This document shows positions 44,549 to 53,632 of a stretch of 64,000 nt of DNA, one piece after another. The stretch spans positions 310,001-374,000 of the forward strand of contig NZ_JAKXMK010000002.1 of assembly GCF_022524485.1 (NCBI RefSeq). Reading direction: 5' to 3'. A program made the translations under genes and the position numbers. The notes beneath the pieces were generated by a model. That model had not been told where the DNA came from and made no database searches. It saw only the letters and a program-made list of their open reading frames with translations. Origin of the DNA: Pseudonocardia alaniniphila (GTDB taxonomy: Bacteria > Actinomycetota > Actinomycetes > Mycobacteriales > Pseudonocardiaceae). Each line of letters starts with the position of its first letter. The stretch's first letter is position 1.

Positions 44549-45721
44549 GTGGGTGGAGAACGGACCCTCGCGGTCGGGATGATCGGCTACGCCTTCATGG
44601 GCGCGGCCCACTCCCAGGCATGGCGCACGGCACCGCGTTTCTTCGACCTGCCGCTCGAGCCGGACATGGCGGTGCTCTGCGGCCGCACGCCCGAGGCGAC
44701 CACGGCGGCGGCGAAGCGGTTGGGGTGGCGAGCCACCGAGACGGACTGGAAGGCGTTGATCCGGCGCGACGACGTCGAGCTCGTGGACGTCTGCACGCCG
44801 GGTGACACGCACGCGGAGATCGCGATCGCCGCGCTGGATGCCGGCAAGCACGTGCTGTGCGAGAAGCCGCTGGCCAACACGGTCGACGAGGCGCGCGCGA
44901 TGGTCGCCGCCGCGGAGCGCGCGCAGGCCAAGGGCGTGCGCAGCATGGTCGGGTTCAACTACCGGCGGGTGCCCGCCGTGGCGCTGGCCCGGCGACTGGT
45001 GGAGCAGGGCCGGATCGGGCAGGTGCGCCACGTCCGTGCGCAGTATCTGCAGGACTGGATCGTGGATCCGGAGTTCCCGCTGGTCTGGCGACTGCAGGCG
45101 GAGCGGGCAGGGTCCGGGGCGCTCGGTGACATCGGTGCCCACATCGTCGACATGGCGCAGTTCGTCACCAGCGACCGGCTCGCCGACGTCACGGCGCTGA
45201 CCGAGACGTTCATCACGGAGCGGCCGCTGCCCGGGTCGTCGAGCGGGCTGACGGCCTCCGGGTCGAGTGAGCGCGGCCCGGTCACCGTCGACGACGCCGC
45301 GCTGTTCATCGGCCGGTTCGCCGGCGGTGCGGTAGCGAGTTTCGAGGCCACCCGGTTCGCCACCGGGCGCAAGAACTCGATCCGGCTGGAGATCAACGGC
45401 AGCACCGGCTCGCTGGCGTTCGACTTCGAGTCGATGAACGAGCTGTCCTTCTACGACGGCACGGACGACCCGGAGACCGCAGGCTTCCGCCGGATCCTCG
45501 TCACCGAGCCGACGCACCCGTACGCCGGTGCGTGGTGGCCGCCGGGCCACCTGCTGGGGTACGAGCACTCGTTCACCCACGAGATCGTCGACCTGCTGCG
45601 CGACATCGCGGCCGGTGCCGATCCCACGCCGTCGTTCGCCGACGGCCTGCAGGTGCAACTCGTGCTCGACTCCGTCGTCCGGTCCGCGCAGAGCGGCAGC
45701 TGGCACTCGATCCCATCCTGA
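44549..45721 (+). CDS. Gfo/Idh/MocA family dehydrogenase
   Basis: 390 residues. The Rossmann strand and loop LAVGMIGYAFMGAAHSQAW begin at once, then VDVCTPGDTHAEIAIAALDAGKHVLCEKPLA (the EKP nicotinamide motif with catalytic Lys) and GSGALGDIGAHIVDMAQF (catalytic Asp/His). GTG at 44549 is chosen since the later ATG would remove the first beta-strand. It probably oxidises the imported sugar or cyclitol at one carbon. Five bases after the binding-protein stop, followed by an isomerase-like gene: a sugar catabolic operon. Confidence 0.9.
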   Translation: MGGERTLAVGMIGYAFMGAAHSQAWRTAPRFFDLPLEPDMAVLCGRTPEATTAAAKRLGWRATETDWKALIRRDDVELVDVCTPGDTHAEIAIAALDAGKHVLCEKPLANTVDEARAMVAAAERAQAKGVRSMVGFNYRRVPAVALARRLVEQGRIGQVRHVRAQYLQDWIVDPEFPLVWRLQAERAGSGALGDIGAHIVDMAQFVTSDRLADVTALTETFITERPLPGSSSGLTASGSSERGPVTVDDAALFIGRFAGGAVASFEATRFATGRKNSIRLEINGSTGSLAFDFESMNELSFYDGTDDPETAGFRRILVTEPTHPYAGAWWPPGHLLGYEHSFTHEIVDLLRDIAAGADPTPSFADGLQVQLVLDSVVRSAQSGSWHSIPS

Positions 45722-45748
45722 TCACGCTCGCGAAAGGGGCTCGGCGCG

Positions 45749-46756
45749 ATGGCGCGACCGATCACGCTGTTCACCGGCCAATGGGCCGACCTGCCGTTCG
45801 AGGAGGTCGCCCGGCTGGCCGGGGAGTGGGGCTACGACGGGCTGGAGATCGCCTGCTGGGGCGATCACTTCGACCCATGGGCGGCGGTCGAGGACGACGG
45901 TTACGTGCAGGGCCGCCGCGACATCCTGGCCAAGCACGGGCTGGAGGTCTACGCGATCTCCAACCACCTCACCGGGCAGGCCGTCTGTGACGACCCGATC
46001 GACGAACGCCACCACGCGATCCTGCCCGCGCGCGTGTGGGGCGACGGAGAGCCCGAGGGGGTGCGCCGTCGCGCGGCGGAGGCGATGAAGACCACCGCCC
46101 GCGCTGCCGCCAAGCTCGGCGTCGACACGGTGATCGGGTTCACGGGTTCGAAGATCTGGAAGACCGTGGCGATGTTCCCGCCGGTGCCGCAGTCGATGGT
46201 GGACGACGGCTACCGCGACTTCGCCGACCGCTGGAACCCGATCCTCGACGTCTTCGACGAGGTGGGGGTCCGGTTCGCCCACGAGGTGCACCCGTCGGAG
46301 ATCGCCTACGACTACTGGACCACCGTCGCGGCGCTCGAGGCCGTCGGGCGCCGGCCGGCGTTCGGGCTGAACTGGGACCCGAGCCACTTCGTCTGGCAGG
46401 ACCTCGACCCCATCGGGTTCCTGTGGGACTTCAAGGACCGGATCTACCACGTCGACTGCAAGGACGCGAAGCGTCAGGTCGGCAACGGCCGCAACGGGCG
46501 GATGGGCTCGCACCTGGCCTGGGCCGACCCGCGCCGGGGCTGGGACTTCGTCTCCACCGGCCACGGGGACGTCCCGTGGGAGGCGTGCTTCCGCATGCTC
46601 AACACGATCGGCTACGCCGGGCCCATCTCCATCGAGTGGGAGGACGCCGGGATGGACCGCCTCGTCGGGGCGCCGGAGGCGCTGGAGTTCGTGCGCCGTC
46701 TGGCGTTCGACCCCCCGTCTGCGGCTTTCGACGCGGCTTTCAGCAGCAACGGCTGA
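45749..46756 (+). CDS. Sugar phosphate isomerase/epimerase-like TIM barrel
   Basis: 335 residues, xylose-isomerase-like AP endonuclease 2 fold. Metal-binding candidates are the Glu of [14 protein letters not shown], the Glu-His pair in [14 protein letters not shown], Asp-x-x-His in [10 protein letters not shown], and the IEWEDAG Glu near the end. Such proteins are keto-sugar isomerases, epimerases or 3-keto-glucoside/inositol dehydratases. Pairing with a Gfo/Idh/MocA enzyme is typical of 3-keto-sugar or inositol pathways. Exact reaction unknown. Confidence 0.88.
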   Translation: MARPITLFTGQWADLPFEEVARLAGEWGYDGLEIACWGDHFDPWAAVEDDGYVQGRRDILAKHGLEVYAISNHLTGQAVCDDPIDERHHAILPARVWGDGEPEGVRRRAAEAMKTTARAAAKLGVDTVIGFTGSKIWKTVAMFPPVPQSMVDDGYRDFADRWNPILDVFDEVGVRFAHEVHPSEIAYDYWTTVAALEAVGRRPAFGLNWDPSHFVWQDLDPIGFLWDFKDRIYHVDCKDAKRQVGNGRNGRMGSHLAWADPRRGWDFVSTGHGDVPWEACFRMLNTIGYAGPISIEWEDAGMDRLVGAPEALEFVRRLAFDPPSAAFDAAFSSNG

Positions 46757-46821
46757 TCCTGCGGCTTGGCCCCGATGTCCGGCGTGACTTACGGTCGCGC
46801 TGATCACGGGACGGAGGCTGC

Positions 46822-47910
46822 ATGGTGGAGCTGGATGCGGTGCGGGCTTCCGGTGGTGGTCGTGCCCGCCGGTGGCGCGGCCCCCGGAGGGGGGCGGATG
46901 CGATGCAGACGCTCGCCGCCGGGCGCACCATCGCGGCCGGCCTGCGCGGCGGCATCGACGGCTCGGGAGCCGGTGGTGCCGCGCGGGGGCTGCGGCGGCT
47001 GCTCGACGCCGACGCCGTGGGGCTCGGTGGTCTGCACGGCGAACTGGCCTGGTCGGGCCGGCCCGTCGACGTCCACGCCGCCGAGGAGCTCGCCGACACC
47101 GCGCTGCGCACCGATGCGCGCGCGGCGGGTGGCGGGGCGGTCGCGCTGCCCGTCCATGCGCGCGACGAGCTCGCCGGGGTGCTGGTCGTGGCCGGACCGG
47201 TGCCCGGCGCGGCCGTGCGCGAGGCCGCGTCGTGGGTGGGCGAGGCGCTGGAGCGGGCGTTGCTCGAGAACTCGGCCGCCGTCGCCCAGCAGGCCGAGCT
47301 CCGCGCGCTGCGAGCGGAGATCTCCCCGCACTTCGTCTACAACAGCCTCACCACGATCGCATCGTTCGTCCGGTCCGACCCGGAGCGCTCGCGCGACCTG
47401 ATGCTCGACTTCGCCGAGTACACCCGGCACAGCCTGGCCCGCCACGGCGACTACACGACGATCGCGGGGGAGTTCCGCGCGATCGAGGCCTACCTCGCTC
47501 TCGCGCGCGCCGTGCTCGGTGACCGCCTGCGGGTGCAGGTGCGGATCGCCCCGGAGATCCTGCCCGTCGCACTGCCGTACCTGGTGCTGCAACCGATCGT
47601 GGAGAACGCGGTGCGCCACGGGGTGGAGCTGCCCGGTTCGAGCGGGCTCGTGCAGGTCAGCGGGGAGGCCGACGGCGGCGACTGCATGATCATCGTGGAG
47701 GACGACGGGCCCGGTATGGACCCGGAGTACGCTTCCGCCGTCCTAGCGGGGTGTGGGACACCGGGGAGCCTCGGACTGGTCAACGTCGACCGGCGGCTGC
47801 GCACCGTGTTCGGTGCCGGTTACGGCCTGGTGATCGAGACGGCGGTCGGCGCGGGCGCCCGGGTCGTGCTGCGCATCCCGCGTTTCCAGCCGGGGGTGGT
47901 TGTGTCATGA
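46822..47910 (+). CDS. LytS-type sensor histidine kinase with GAF-like domain
   Basis: 362 residues, no membrane helices. A GAF-like sensor spans about 50-145 (LDADAVGLGGLHGELAWSG, AVALPVHARDELAGVLVVAGP). The kinase part has the LytS H-box EISPHFVYNSLTTIASFV with the phospho-acceptor His, LVLQPIVENAVRHG (N-box) and EDDGPGMDP plus GSLGLVNVDRRL (G-boxes). Overlaps the response regulator by ATGA. It likely senses a cytoplasmic metabolite and, through the LytTR regulator, controls the following symporter genes. Confidence 0.9.
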   Translation: MVELDAVRASGGGRARRWRGPRRGADAMQTLAAGRTIAAGLRGGIDGSGAGGAARGLRRLLDADAVGLGGLHGELAWSGRPVDVHAAEELADTALRTDARAAGGGAVALPVHARDELAGVLVVAGPVPGAAVREAASWVGEALERALLENSAAVAQQAELRALRAEISPHFVYNSLTTIASFVRSDPERSRDLMLDFAEYTRHSLARHGDYTTIAGEFRAIEAYLALARAVLGDRLRVQVRIAPEILPVALPYLVLQPIVENAVRHGVELPGSSGLVQVSGEADGGDCMIIVEDDGPGMDPEYASAVLAGCGTPGSLGLVNVDRRLRTVFGAGYGLVIETAVGAGARVVLRIPRFQPGVVVS

Positions 47911-48704
47911 CCGGGGGGCCGGGGCTGCGCGTGCTCGCAGTCGACGACGTCACTCCTGCGCTGGAGGAGCTGCGCAGGATGCTGGTGGAGTCGCCGGAGG
48001 TGACCGCGGTGGACGTCGCGGCTGATCCGATCTCGGCGTTGCGGCTGATCCAGGCCGGGCCGCTCGACGTGGTGTTCCTCGACATCTCGATGCCGCAGTT
48101 GACCGGGATGGAGTTGGCGTCGCTGCTCAACCGCATGACCGACCCACCCGCGGTCGTCTTCGTCACCGCCTACGAGGAGCACGCCGCCGCGGCGTACGGC
48201 ATCGGCGCCGTCGACTACCTGCTCAAACCGGTCCGCCCGGAGCGGCTCGCCGCCGCGCTGGCCAGGGTGCGGCGCTTCACCGCCGCCGCTGCAGCCGGTC
48301 CGGACGCGCAGCCCCCCGCGGCGATCGACGCGCTCGCCGCCGTTCCCGTGGAGCTGGCGGGCTGCACCCGCTTCGTCCGGCGCGACGACGTCTGCTTCGT
48401 CGAGGCGCAGGGCGACTACGTCCGGCTGCACACGCCGACGGGCGCCCACCTCGTGCGGATCCCGATCTCCCGGCTCGAACAGCACTGGCAGGCCGCGGGG
48501 TTCATCCGCGTGCACCGCAGCTACCTGCTCGCCGTGCACGCGGTGCGGGAGCTGCGCAGCGATCTCGGTGGCGGGCTGCTCGCCCACACCGATCTCGGTG
48601 ACGTCCCGGTCAGCCGCCGGCATGCGAGGGACCTGCGGGAGCACCTGCTCGACGCGGCCAGGCGCGGAGCGTTCGACCACGCGAACTGGCAGCGACTGCG
48701 GTGA
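47907..48704 (+). CDS. LytTR family response regulator
   Basis: 265 residues. Receiver domain at 8-125 (VLAVDDV acid pocket, phospho-Asp in VVFLDISMPQLTG, Thr in FVTAYEEH, Lys in LLKPVRP) and a LytTR DNA-binding domain at about 150-255 (CFVEAQGDYVRLHTPTG, FIRVHRSYLLAVHAVREL). Partner of the upstream LytS-type kinase; the two-helix protein and symporter genes follow at once, so these are the probable targets. Confidence 0.93.
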   Translation: MTGGPGLRVLAVDDVTPALEELRRMLVESPEVTAVDVAADPISALRLIQAGPLDVVFLDISMPQLTGMELASLLNRMTDPPAVVFVTAYEEHAAAAYGIGAVDYLLKPVRPERLAAALARVRRFTAAAAAGPDAQPPAAIDALAAVPVELAGCTRFVRRDDVCFVEAQGDYVRLHTPTGAHLVRIPISRLEQHWQAAGFIRVHRSYLLAVHAVRELRSDLGGGLLAHTDLGDVPVSRRHARDLREHLLDAARRGAFDHANWQRLR

Positions 48705-48717
48705 CGAGGACGGCCCG

Positions 48718-49098
48718 ATGACCCGGCAGCGCCGGGTCGCTGTGACGAGCCCACAGACCAGACTCTCGCTCGCGGGGCGGCGAACGGGCGCGCCCGCCAC
48801 GGTGCCGCACCTCGCCCCCGCCGACGCCGAGCGGGCACGCCGGATCCACCGCAGGCAACTGCGCTACGCGCTCACCGTGCTCGGTCTGCTCGCCGTGCTG
48901 CTGCTGGGCCTGCCGGTGCTGCTCGCCGCGGCGCCTTGGCTGGACGGCGTGCGGCTCGGCGGTATTCCGATCTCGTGGCTGGCCGTGGCCGTGCTGCCCT
49001 ACCCCGTGCTCGTCATGCTCGCCCAGTGGCAGCTGCGCCGGGCTGAGCGCACCGAGCGTTCGGAGACGTCCGGGCCCCGGGCAGGGGCCGGGGAGTGA
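48718..49098 (+). CDS. Small two-helix membrane protein of symporter pair
   Basis: 126 residues: a basic N-terminus (RIHRRQLRYAL) then two hydrophobic helices (about 58-80 and 90-112) and a charged tail. Position before, and GTGA overlap with, a sodium/solute symporter match the small DUF485-like partner of ActP/MctC-type transporters. It probably assists membrane assembly or activity of the symporter. Sequence identity to DUF485 is not obvious, so the name rests on context and topology. Confidence 0.75.
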   Translation: MTRQRRVAVTSPQTRLSLAGRRTGAPATVPHLAPADAERARRIHRRQLRYALTVLGLLAVLLLGLPVLLAAAPWLDGVRLGGIPISWLAVAVLPYPVLVMLAQWQLRRAERTERSETSGPRAGAGE

Positions 49099-50795
49099 TC
49101 CTCGCGATCGTCCCGGTGCTGTTGATCACCTTGCTGATCGGCGCGCGCGGGGTCGCGGCGATGCGCACCACCTCGGACTTCCTCGTGGCCTCGCGCCGCA
49201 TCTCCCCGACCGTCAACGCCGCCGCCGTCTCGGGCGAGTACCTCTCGGCCGCGTCGTTCCTCGGCGTCGCCGGGCTCGTCGTCAAGGACGGCGTCGGCGC
49301 ACTCTGGTACCCGGTCGGCTTCGCGGCGGGCTACATCGTGATGCTCGCGTTCGTGGCCGCTCCGATGCGGCGCACCGGTGCGCTCACCGTGCCGGACTTC
49401 GCCGAGGCCAGGCTGGGTTCGCCGGTGCTGCGCCGGCTCGCGGCGGTGATCGTGCTGGTGATCGGGTTCCTCTATCTGGTGCCGCAGTTCACCGCCGCGG
49501 GGCAGGTGCTCGCTGCCGTCGGAGGCAGCCCGTACTGGCTCGGCGTGGTGATCGCCGGCGCGGCCGTCAGCGTCACGCTCGCCCTCGGTGGCATGCGCGC
49601 CGCCACCTACGTCCAGGCGTTCCAGTTCGGCCTCAAGCTCCTGCTGTTCATCGTCCCGGCGATCTGGCTGGTGCTGCACGTCGGCCCGAGCACCCGCGCC
49701 AACGCGCTCGAGCCTGTCGAGTTCACCCGGTTCACCGCCGCGACGCCGGTGGAGTTCCGGCTCGACACCGAGCTCACGCTCACCGAGCCCACCCATGCGT
49801 CGATCGCGGGTCACCCGCAGCAGTTGCTCGCACCGGGGCGCTACATGGCGGATGCCGGGAGCACCTGGGTGTTCGCCGCCGGGGCACCCGTCCCGCGCGT
49901 CGGAACGGGGCAGCCGCCTGGCGGTGACGAGTGGGCGCGTCCGCTGCTCGATCCCGGCGGCTACCCGGTGCTCGCCACGTGGTCGGTGCTGGTGGCGACC
50001 GTGCTCGGGACGATGGGGCTGCCCCACATCCTCGTCCGGTTCCACACCAGCGCGGACGGTCGCGGCGCCCGGCGCACCGCGGCCATCACCGTCGGGATGC
50101 TCGGCGTGTTCTACCTCTTCCCCGCGGTCTACGGACTGCTCGGTGCGGTGCTGCTGCCGCAGCTCTACCTGTCCGGTGGCACCGACACCGTGGTGGTGGC
50201 TCTCCCGGCCACCGTCGACCAGGGCTGGGCCGGAACGACCTTCACGGCGCTGCTCACCGCAGGCGCCTTCGCGGCGTTCCTCGCGACGTCGCTCGGACTG
50301 CTCCTGGCCGTCTCCGGCGCGCTCGCGCACGACCTGGTGCCGGGCACGCTCCGGCGGCTGCGGTTCACCCCGCTCGTCGCGGCGCTCGTGGTGGTGCTGC
50401 TCGCGCTGCCGGCGGAGCGCATCGACGTCGGCGTGCTGGTGACCTCGGCGTTCGCGGTGGCGGCGTCCACGTTCTGTCCGCTGCTCGTGCTCGGGATCTG
50501 GTGGCCGCGGCTGACGGCGCAGGGCGCTCTCGTGGGCATGGTGGTGGGGCTGATCTGCTCGGCGGGTGTGATCGCCGTCGACCTCTTCCTCGGTGCCCCG
50601 CCCGGACTCATCGACATCGTGCTCGGGCAGCCTGCCCTCTGGTCGGTGCCGGTGGCGTTCGCGACCATGGTGCTCGTGTCGCTGCGCGGCAGGCCGCCGG
50701 CCTGGGCCGCGGCGGCGATGCTGCGGCTGCATCTGGACGAGAACCGGTCGGGATCCGCCGCGACCGATGATTTCTCCCCGCCACGGGCGTCTTAA
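49095..50795 (+). CDS. Sodium:solute symporter, ActP/MctC-like monocarboxylate carrier
   Basis: 566 residues with 13 predicted helices. SSS-family landmarks: MRTTSDFLVASRRISPTVNAAAVSGEYLSAASFLGVAGL near the start and TVPDFAEARLG, GGMRAATYVQAFQFGLKL, GTMGLPHILVRFHT. These, the small partner and a long outer loop (about 210-290) are as in cation/acetate and pyruvate carriers of actinobacteria. GTG start overlaps the upstream stop. Transported acid is unknown. Confidence 0.9.
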   Translation: MILAIVPVLLITLLIGARGVAAMRTTSDFLVASRRISPTVNAAAVSGEYLSAASFLGVAGLVVKDGVGALWYPVGFAAGYIVMLAFVAAPMRRTGALTVPDFAEARLGSPVLRRLAAVIVLVIGFLYLVPQFTAAGQVLAAVGGSPYWLGVVIAGAAVSVTLALGGMRAATYVQAFQFGLKLLLFIVPAIWLVLHVGPSTRANALEPVEFTRFTAATPVEFRLDTELTLTEPTHASIAGHPQQLLAPGRYMADAGSTWVFAAGAPVPRVGTGQPPGGDEWARPLLDPGGYPVLATWSVLVATVLGTMGLPHILVRFHTSADGRGARRTAAITVGMLGVFYLFPAVYGLLGAVLLPQLYLSGGTDTVVVALPATVDQGWAGTTFTALLTAGAFAAFLATSLGLLLAVSGALAHDLVPGTLRRLRFTPLVAALVVVLLALPAERIDVGVLVTSAFAVAASTFCPLLVLGIWWPRLTAQGALVGMVVGLICSAGVIAVDLFLGAPPGLIDIVLGQPALWSVPVAFATMVLVSLRGRPPAWAAAAMLRLHLDENRSGSAATDDFSPPRAS

Positions 50796-50803
50796 CGGGC
50801 AGT

Positions 50804-50837
50804 GGGCTCCCAGGGTCCACCCGAAGTTGGGAGGCCC
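50804..50837 (+). terminator. Hairpin after symporter gene
   Basis: GGGC-TCCCA (50804-50812) pairs with TGGGA-G-GCCC (50828-50837), nine pairs with one bulged G, beginning nine bases after the TAA stop. Likely terminates the LytS-LytTR-symporter operon. Confidence 0.5.
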
Positions 50838-50911
50838 GGTGAACCGCTTGTTGTCCGACGTGGTCCTGGTTCTGGACTGCGCCGCGCCCGGCCACGGGTG
50901 AGGCTGCACCG

Positions 50912-51217
50912 ATGGACGTCGAGCCCCTCTCGTTCGGCCGGCCGTCGGGGCCGTCGTTTCGCACCACCGTCGTCACGATCGCCTGCGGCGACACCCGGGC
51001 CTACGACGACGCGGAGTGGCGCGACGCCCTGGTCATCGTCGAGGCGGGGGAGGTTGACCTGGAGTGTCAGGAGGGCGGCCGTCGCCGCTTCCGCACCGGG
51101 AACGTGCTGTGGCTGACGGGGCTGGGCCTGCGCGCCCTGCACAGCGTCGGTGCGGAGCCCGTCGTGCTCGTGGCCGTGTCGCGCCGCGACCCCGATTCGG
51201 ATCCGGACTCGCCCTGA
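50912..51217 (+). CDS. Small cupin-like protein
   Basis: 101 residues forming one short beta-barrel pattern: YDDAEWRDALVIVEAGEVDLEC followed by GGRRRFRTGNVLWLTGLGLRALHSVG and a final strand VVLVAVSRR, i.e. the G(X)nE..G and G..P-like halves of a cupin, but with few metal-binding His. Probably a non-catalytic or sugar/ligand-binding cupin. No close operon partner; convergent with the RsdA-like gene. Confidence 0.65.
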   Translation: MDVEPLSFGRPSGPSFRTTVVTIACGDTRAYDDAEWRDALVIVEAGEVDLECQEGGRRRFRTGNVLWLTGLGLRALHSVGAEPVVLVAVSRRDPDSDPDSP

Positions 51218-51248
51218 CCCAGGACGCGCACTCGCCGCCGCGACCCTC

Positions 51249-51267
51249 GCGGTGCCCTGGGCACCGC
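51249..51267. terminator. Bidirectional hairpin between cupin and RsdA-like genes
   Basis: Perfect 8-bp arms GCGGTGCC (51249-51256) and GGCACCGC (51260-51267) with a CTG loop, in the 140-bp gap between convergent genes. Placed to end transcription from both sides. Confidence 0.55.
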
Positions 51268-51357
51268 CCACGATCGGGACGGCGCGCGGGACCGGCCTCT
51301 CGGTGGCGGTCGGAGGTTGCGGGCCTCGGCGCGCGGAATGATCTTGGCTGCTGGGTG

Positions 51358-53532
51358 TCAGAGGTCGTCGACGCCGGACGAGACCAGGTCGGTCACCGAC
51401 GACAGCAGGGCGCCTCTGTGGCCGGAATCCCCGCCCCGGTCGGAACCGCCCCGGCCGGAGTCGCTCCAGTTCGAATCGCTCCGGTCGGAACTGCCCTGGC
51501 CGGAGTCGCTGCTGTCGGAATCGCTCCGGTCGGAACCGCCCCGGTTCGAATCGCTCCAGCTCGAGTCGCTGCGGTCCGAATCGCTACGATTCGAATCGGA
51601 GTGGTTCGAATCGCTGCGGTTCGATTCGGCGGTGCCGCCGCCGGTGTTCTCCTCCGAAGAGCCGGAGGAGGCGCCGGCATCCGAGTCGCCGTTGTCGACG
51701 CTGCCGCCGTCGTTGTTCCGGGAGCCATCGCTGTCGACGGCATTGTCGTTCTCGGCGGAGTCGTTCCCTGTGGAGTCGTTCCCTGTGGAGTCGTTCTCGG
51801 CATTGACGGACGAGTCGGCGCCGTCGTTGGACCCGCCGGAATCCCCACCGGAGTCGGGGCTGTCGGAGTCGGCAGCGGCGCCGGCGTTGTCCGGGCCGGA
51901 GTTGTCGTTGGTGATCTCGGCGTTCGAGCCGTCGTTGCCTGCGCTGTTGTCGTTGTCGGCGCTGCTGTCGGCGCCGGCATTCTCGGCAGGGCCGCTGTCG
52001 TCGCCGCTGCCGAGGACGTCCGAGGAGCCGGCGTCGTCGTCGGTGCCGAAGGTGTTCGACCCGTCGCCGTTGCTGCCGGAGCCCGCGTCGCCCTGCCCGC
52101 CGTCGTCGGCGGTGTCCGAAGTGGACTCTCCCGCCGAGTCGTTGGCGGCCGGGCCGGACGGCTGCTCGGGCGCGGAGGTGTCTCCCGCGACGGCCGGCTC
52201 GCCCTGACCACCCGGTGAGGTGGGGATCTCCGGCTGGGCCTCGGGGGACTGCGACCCGGACGTGGGCTGTGACTCGGGTTGATCCGACTGCGGGGTGCCG
52301 GAACCCACCTGCGGCTCCGGCTGGTCGGCACTGCCCGAATCCGTGTCCGAGGTGGGCTGGGCCGGTCCGCCGGGCTCCTGCCCGGCCGGGGTCTCGCCGG
52401 TGCCCGTCTCGGCGTCCGGATCCACTGCGGCGCTGGTGGGTGTGCCGGTGCCCGGCTCGTTGTCGGTGCTGGTGGGGGTTTGGCCTGCTTCGGAGCTGGT
52501 GGGCGTCTCGTCGCCGGGCTCGGCTTCGGTGCTGGACGGTGTGTCGATCACGACGGGTGCCTCGACGCCTGCTCCTGGCGCGCCCGGCGGCGGGCTCGTG
52601 GGGACGGACGGGGACGGGGCGGGTGTGCCGGCGTCCGCCGTGCGCCCGGGGCTGACCGAAGCCGCGGGCGGGAGCACTCCGCGGGAGGCGCCAGGCAGGG
52701 GCGGGGAGGCCAGCGCGGTGCTGTCGGAGGGAGTGGTGGGGGCGGGGATGGCCGTGCCGGCCTGGCCTGACGGTGCCGTGGAACCGGAGTTGGGGCCGCG
52801 CTGGTCGGGTGCGTCACCGAGGGCGGAGAGCAGGCGCTCCTGCTCGCGGGCGAGCTGGTCGTGGCCCTCGGCAGGCCGGACTTCGTCGAGGCGGGGCGTG
52901 ACCTGCGCGATGGCGCGGGCGGCGTCGGCAGGGCGGCCCTGGCGGATCGCGGTGCGTGCGACTTCGAGGCCCGAGTTGACGTCGGCGGCGGCCTCGAGCG
53001 ACCGGGCGCGATCGGCGTAGAACACCTTGGAGATGGGCCAGAGGACCTCGCCGGGCGAGGCCTCGGACGACCCGACCGCCAGCCCGGACGTGCCGATCAC
53101 GACCAATGCCGCAGCGATGGCGAGCCGCCGGGCGTAGGGCGCCACGGCCCGGTGCTTCCCGTGGCCGTGTTTGGCGAGTGGGATCGGAATGACGGATGCG
53201 GGGTGGTCGGGATCGGCGTTGTCGTGGCCCGAGGCCGCCACGGGGGTGGCCACCTGCGTCTCGTCCTCGGGCCGGACCTCGGCCACCCACGCGGCGAGCA
53301 TGGCCACCAGCTCGTCGTCGGTGCTGCGTGTCTCGCGGGGGAGCTGGCCCAGGGCTACGAGCCCCGCGGCCAGCTCCTCGACAAGGGCGTCGTCGGCCCG
53401 GAGCGCGGCGAGATCGATCGTATGGTCGCCGCCGCGCCCCGGTGCGTCGCGCTCGTGGTTGTTGCTGTCCATGGGGTCGCGGTCCTCGGGATCAGGTCCC
53501 TTCCGGGCATCGTCCTCGTCGCCGAGCCGCAC
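51358..53532 (-). CDS. rsdA: RsdA-like anti-sigma-D factor with very long Ser/Asp-rich tail
   Basis: 724 residues from GTG with SD GGAGG. The N-terminal sigma-D-binding element (TIDLAALRADDALVEELAAG, about 38-57) matches RsdA; one membrane helix lies at 137-155 (RRLAIAAALVVIGTSG) followed by the RsdA-type outer segment PGEVLWPISKVFYADRARSLEAA. From residue 240 to the end the outer part is extremely low-complexity: Pro/Ser/Thr/Gly-rich, then Asp/Asn/Ser-rich, ending in degenerate Arg-Ser-Asp-Ser-Asn pentapeptides. Known RsdA proteins are about 300 residues. RsdA holds sigma-D until regulated proteolysis; no sigma gene adjoins here. Role of the tail is unknown. Confidence 0.85.
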   Translation of the reverse strand: MRLGDEDDARKGPDPEDRDPMDSNNHERDAPGRGGDHTIDLAALRADDALVEELAAGLVALGQLPRETRSTDDELVAMLAAWVAEVRPEDETQVATPVAASGHDNADPDHPASVIPIPLAKHGHGKHRAVAPYARRLAIAAALVVIGTSGLAVGSSEASPGEVLWPISKVFYADRARSLEAAADVNSGLEVARTAIRQGRPADAARAIAQVTPRLDEVRPAEGHDQLAREQERLLSALGDAPDQRGPNSGSTAPSGQAGTAIPAPTTPSDSTALASPPLPGASRGVLPPAASVSPGRTADAGTPAPSPSVPTSPPPGAPGAGVEAPVVIDTPSSTEAEPGDETPTSSEAGQTPTSTDNEPGTGTPTSAAVDPDAETGTGETPAGQEPGGPAQPTSDTDSGSADQPEPQVGSGTPQSDQPESQPTSGSQSPEAQPEIPTSPGGQGEPAVAGDTSAPEQPSGPAANDSAGESTSDTADDGGQGDAGSGSNGDGSNTFGTDDDAGSSDVLGSGDDSGPAENAGADSSADNDNSAGNDGSNAEITNDNSGPDNAGAAADSDSPDSGGDSGGSNDGADSSVNAENDSTGNDSTGNDSAENDNAVDSDGSRNNDGGSVDNGDSDAGASSGSSEENTGGGTAESNRSDSNHSDSNRSDSDRSDSSWSDSNRGGSDRSDSDSSDSGQGSSDRSDSNWSDSGRGGSDRGGDSGHRGALLSSVTDLVSSGVDDL
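51400..51640. repeat. 15-bp degenerate tandem repeats encoding Ser-Asp pentapeptides
   Basis: About a dozen imperfect copies of a 15-base unit (for example CGGTTCGAATCGCTC, CGGTCGGAATCGCTC on the plus strand) at the 3' end of the RsdA-like gene, encoding Ser-Asp-Ser-Asn/Asp-Arg type repeats. Interrupted in places by GGS and DSS variants. Confidence 0.85.
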
Positions 53533-53632
53533 CCCGACCTCCGTTCATGAGGCTATGCCGGCCGGTGAGCCACTGGCGGGTAAGACTACCCTGTCCATAC
53601 CGTCTACCGGGCCTGTCCCACTTGGAGTCGGT

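Noticed and set aside
51064..52218. Plus-strand frame of 384 codons with Val/Ala/Gly repeats
   Set aside because: Complement of the Ser/Asp repeat region of the RsdA-like gene; no SD or domain, and it overlaps the cupin gene.
52279..53020. Plus-strand Pro/Ser/Gly-rich reading frames opposite the RsdA-like gene
   Set aside because: Both strands are low complexity here; only the minus strand continues into a recognisable RsdA head with an SD.
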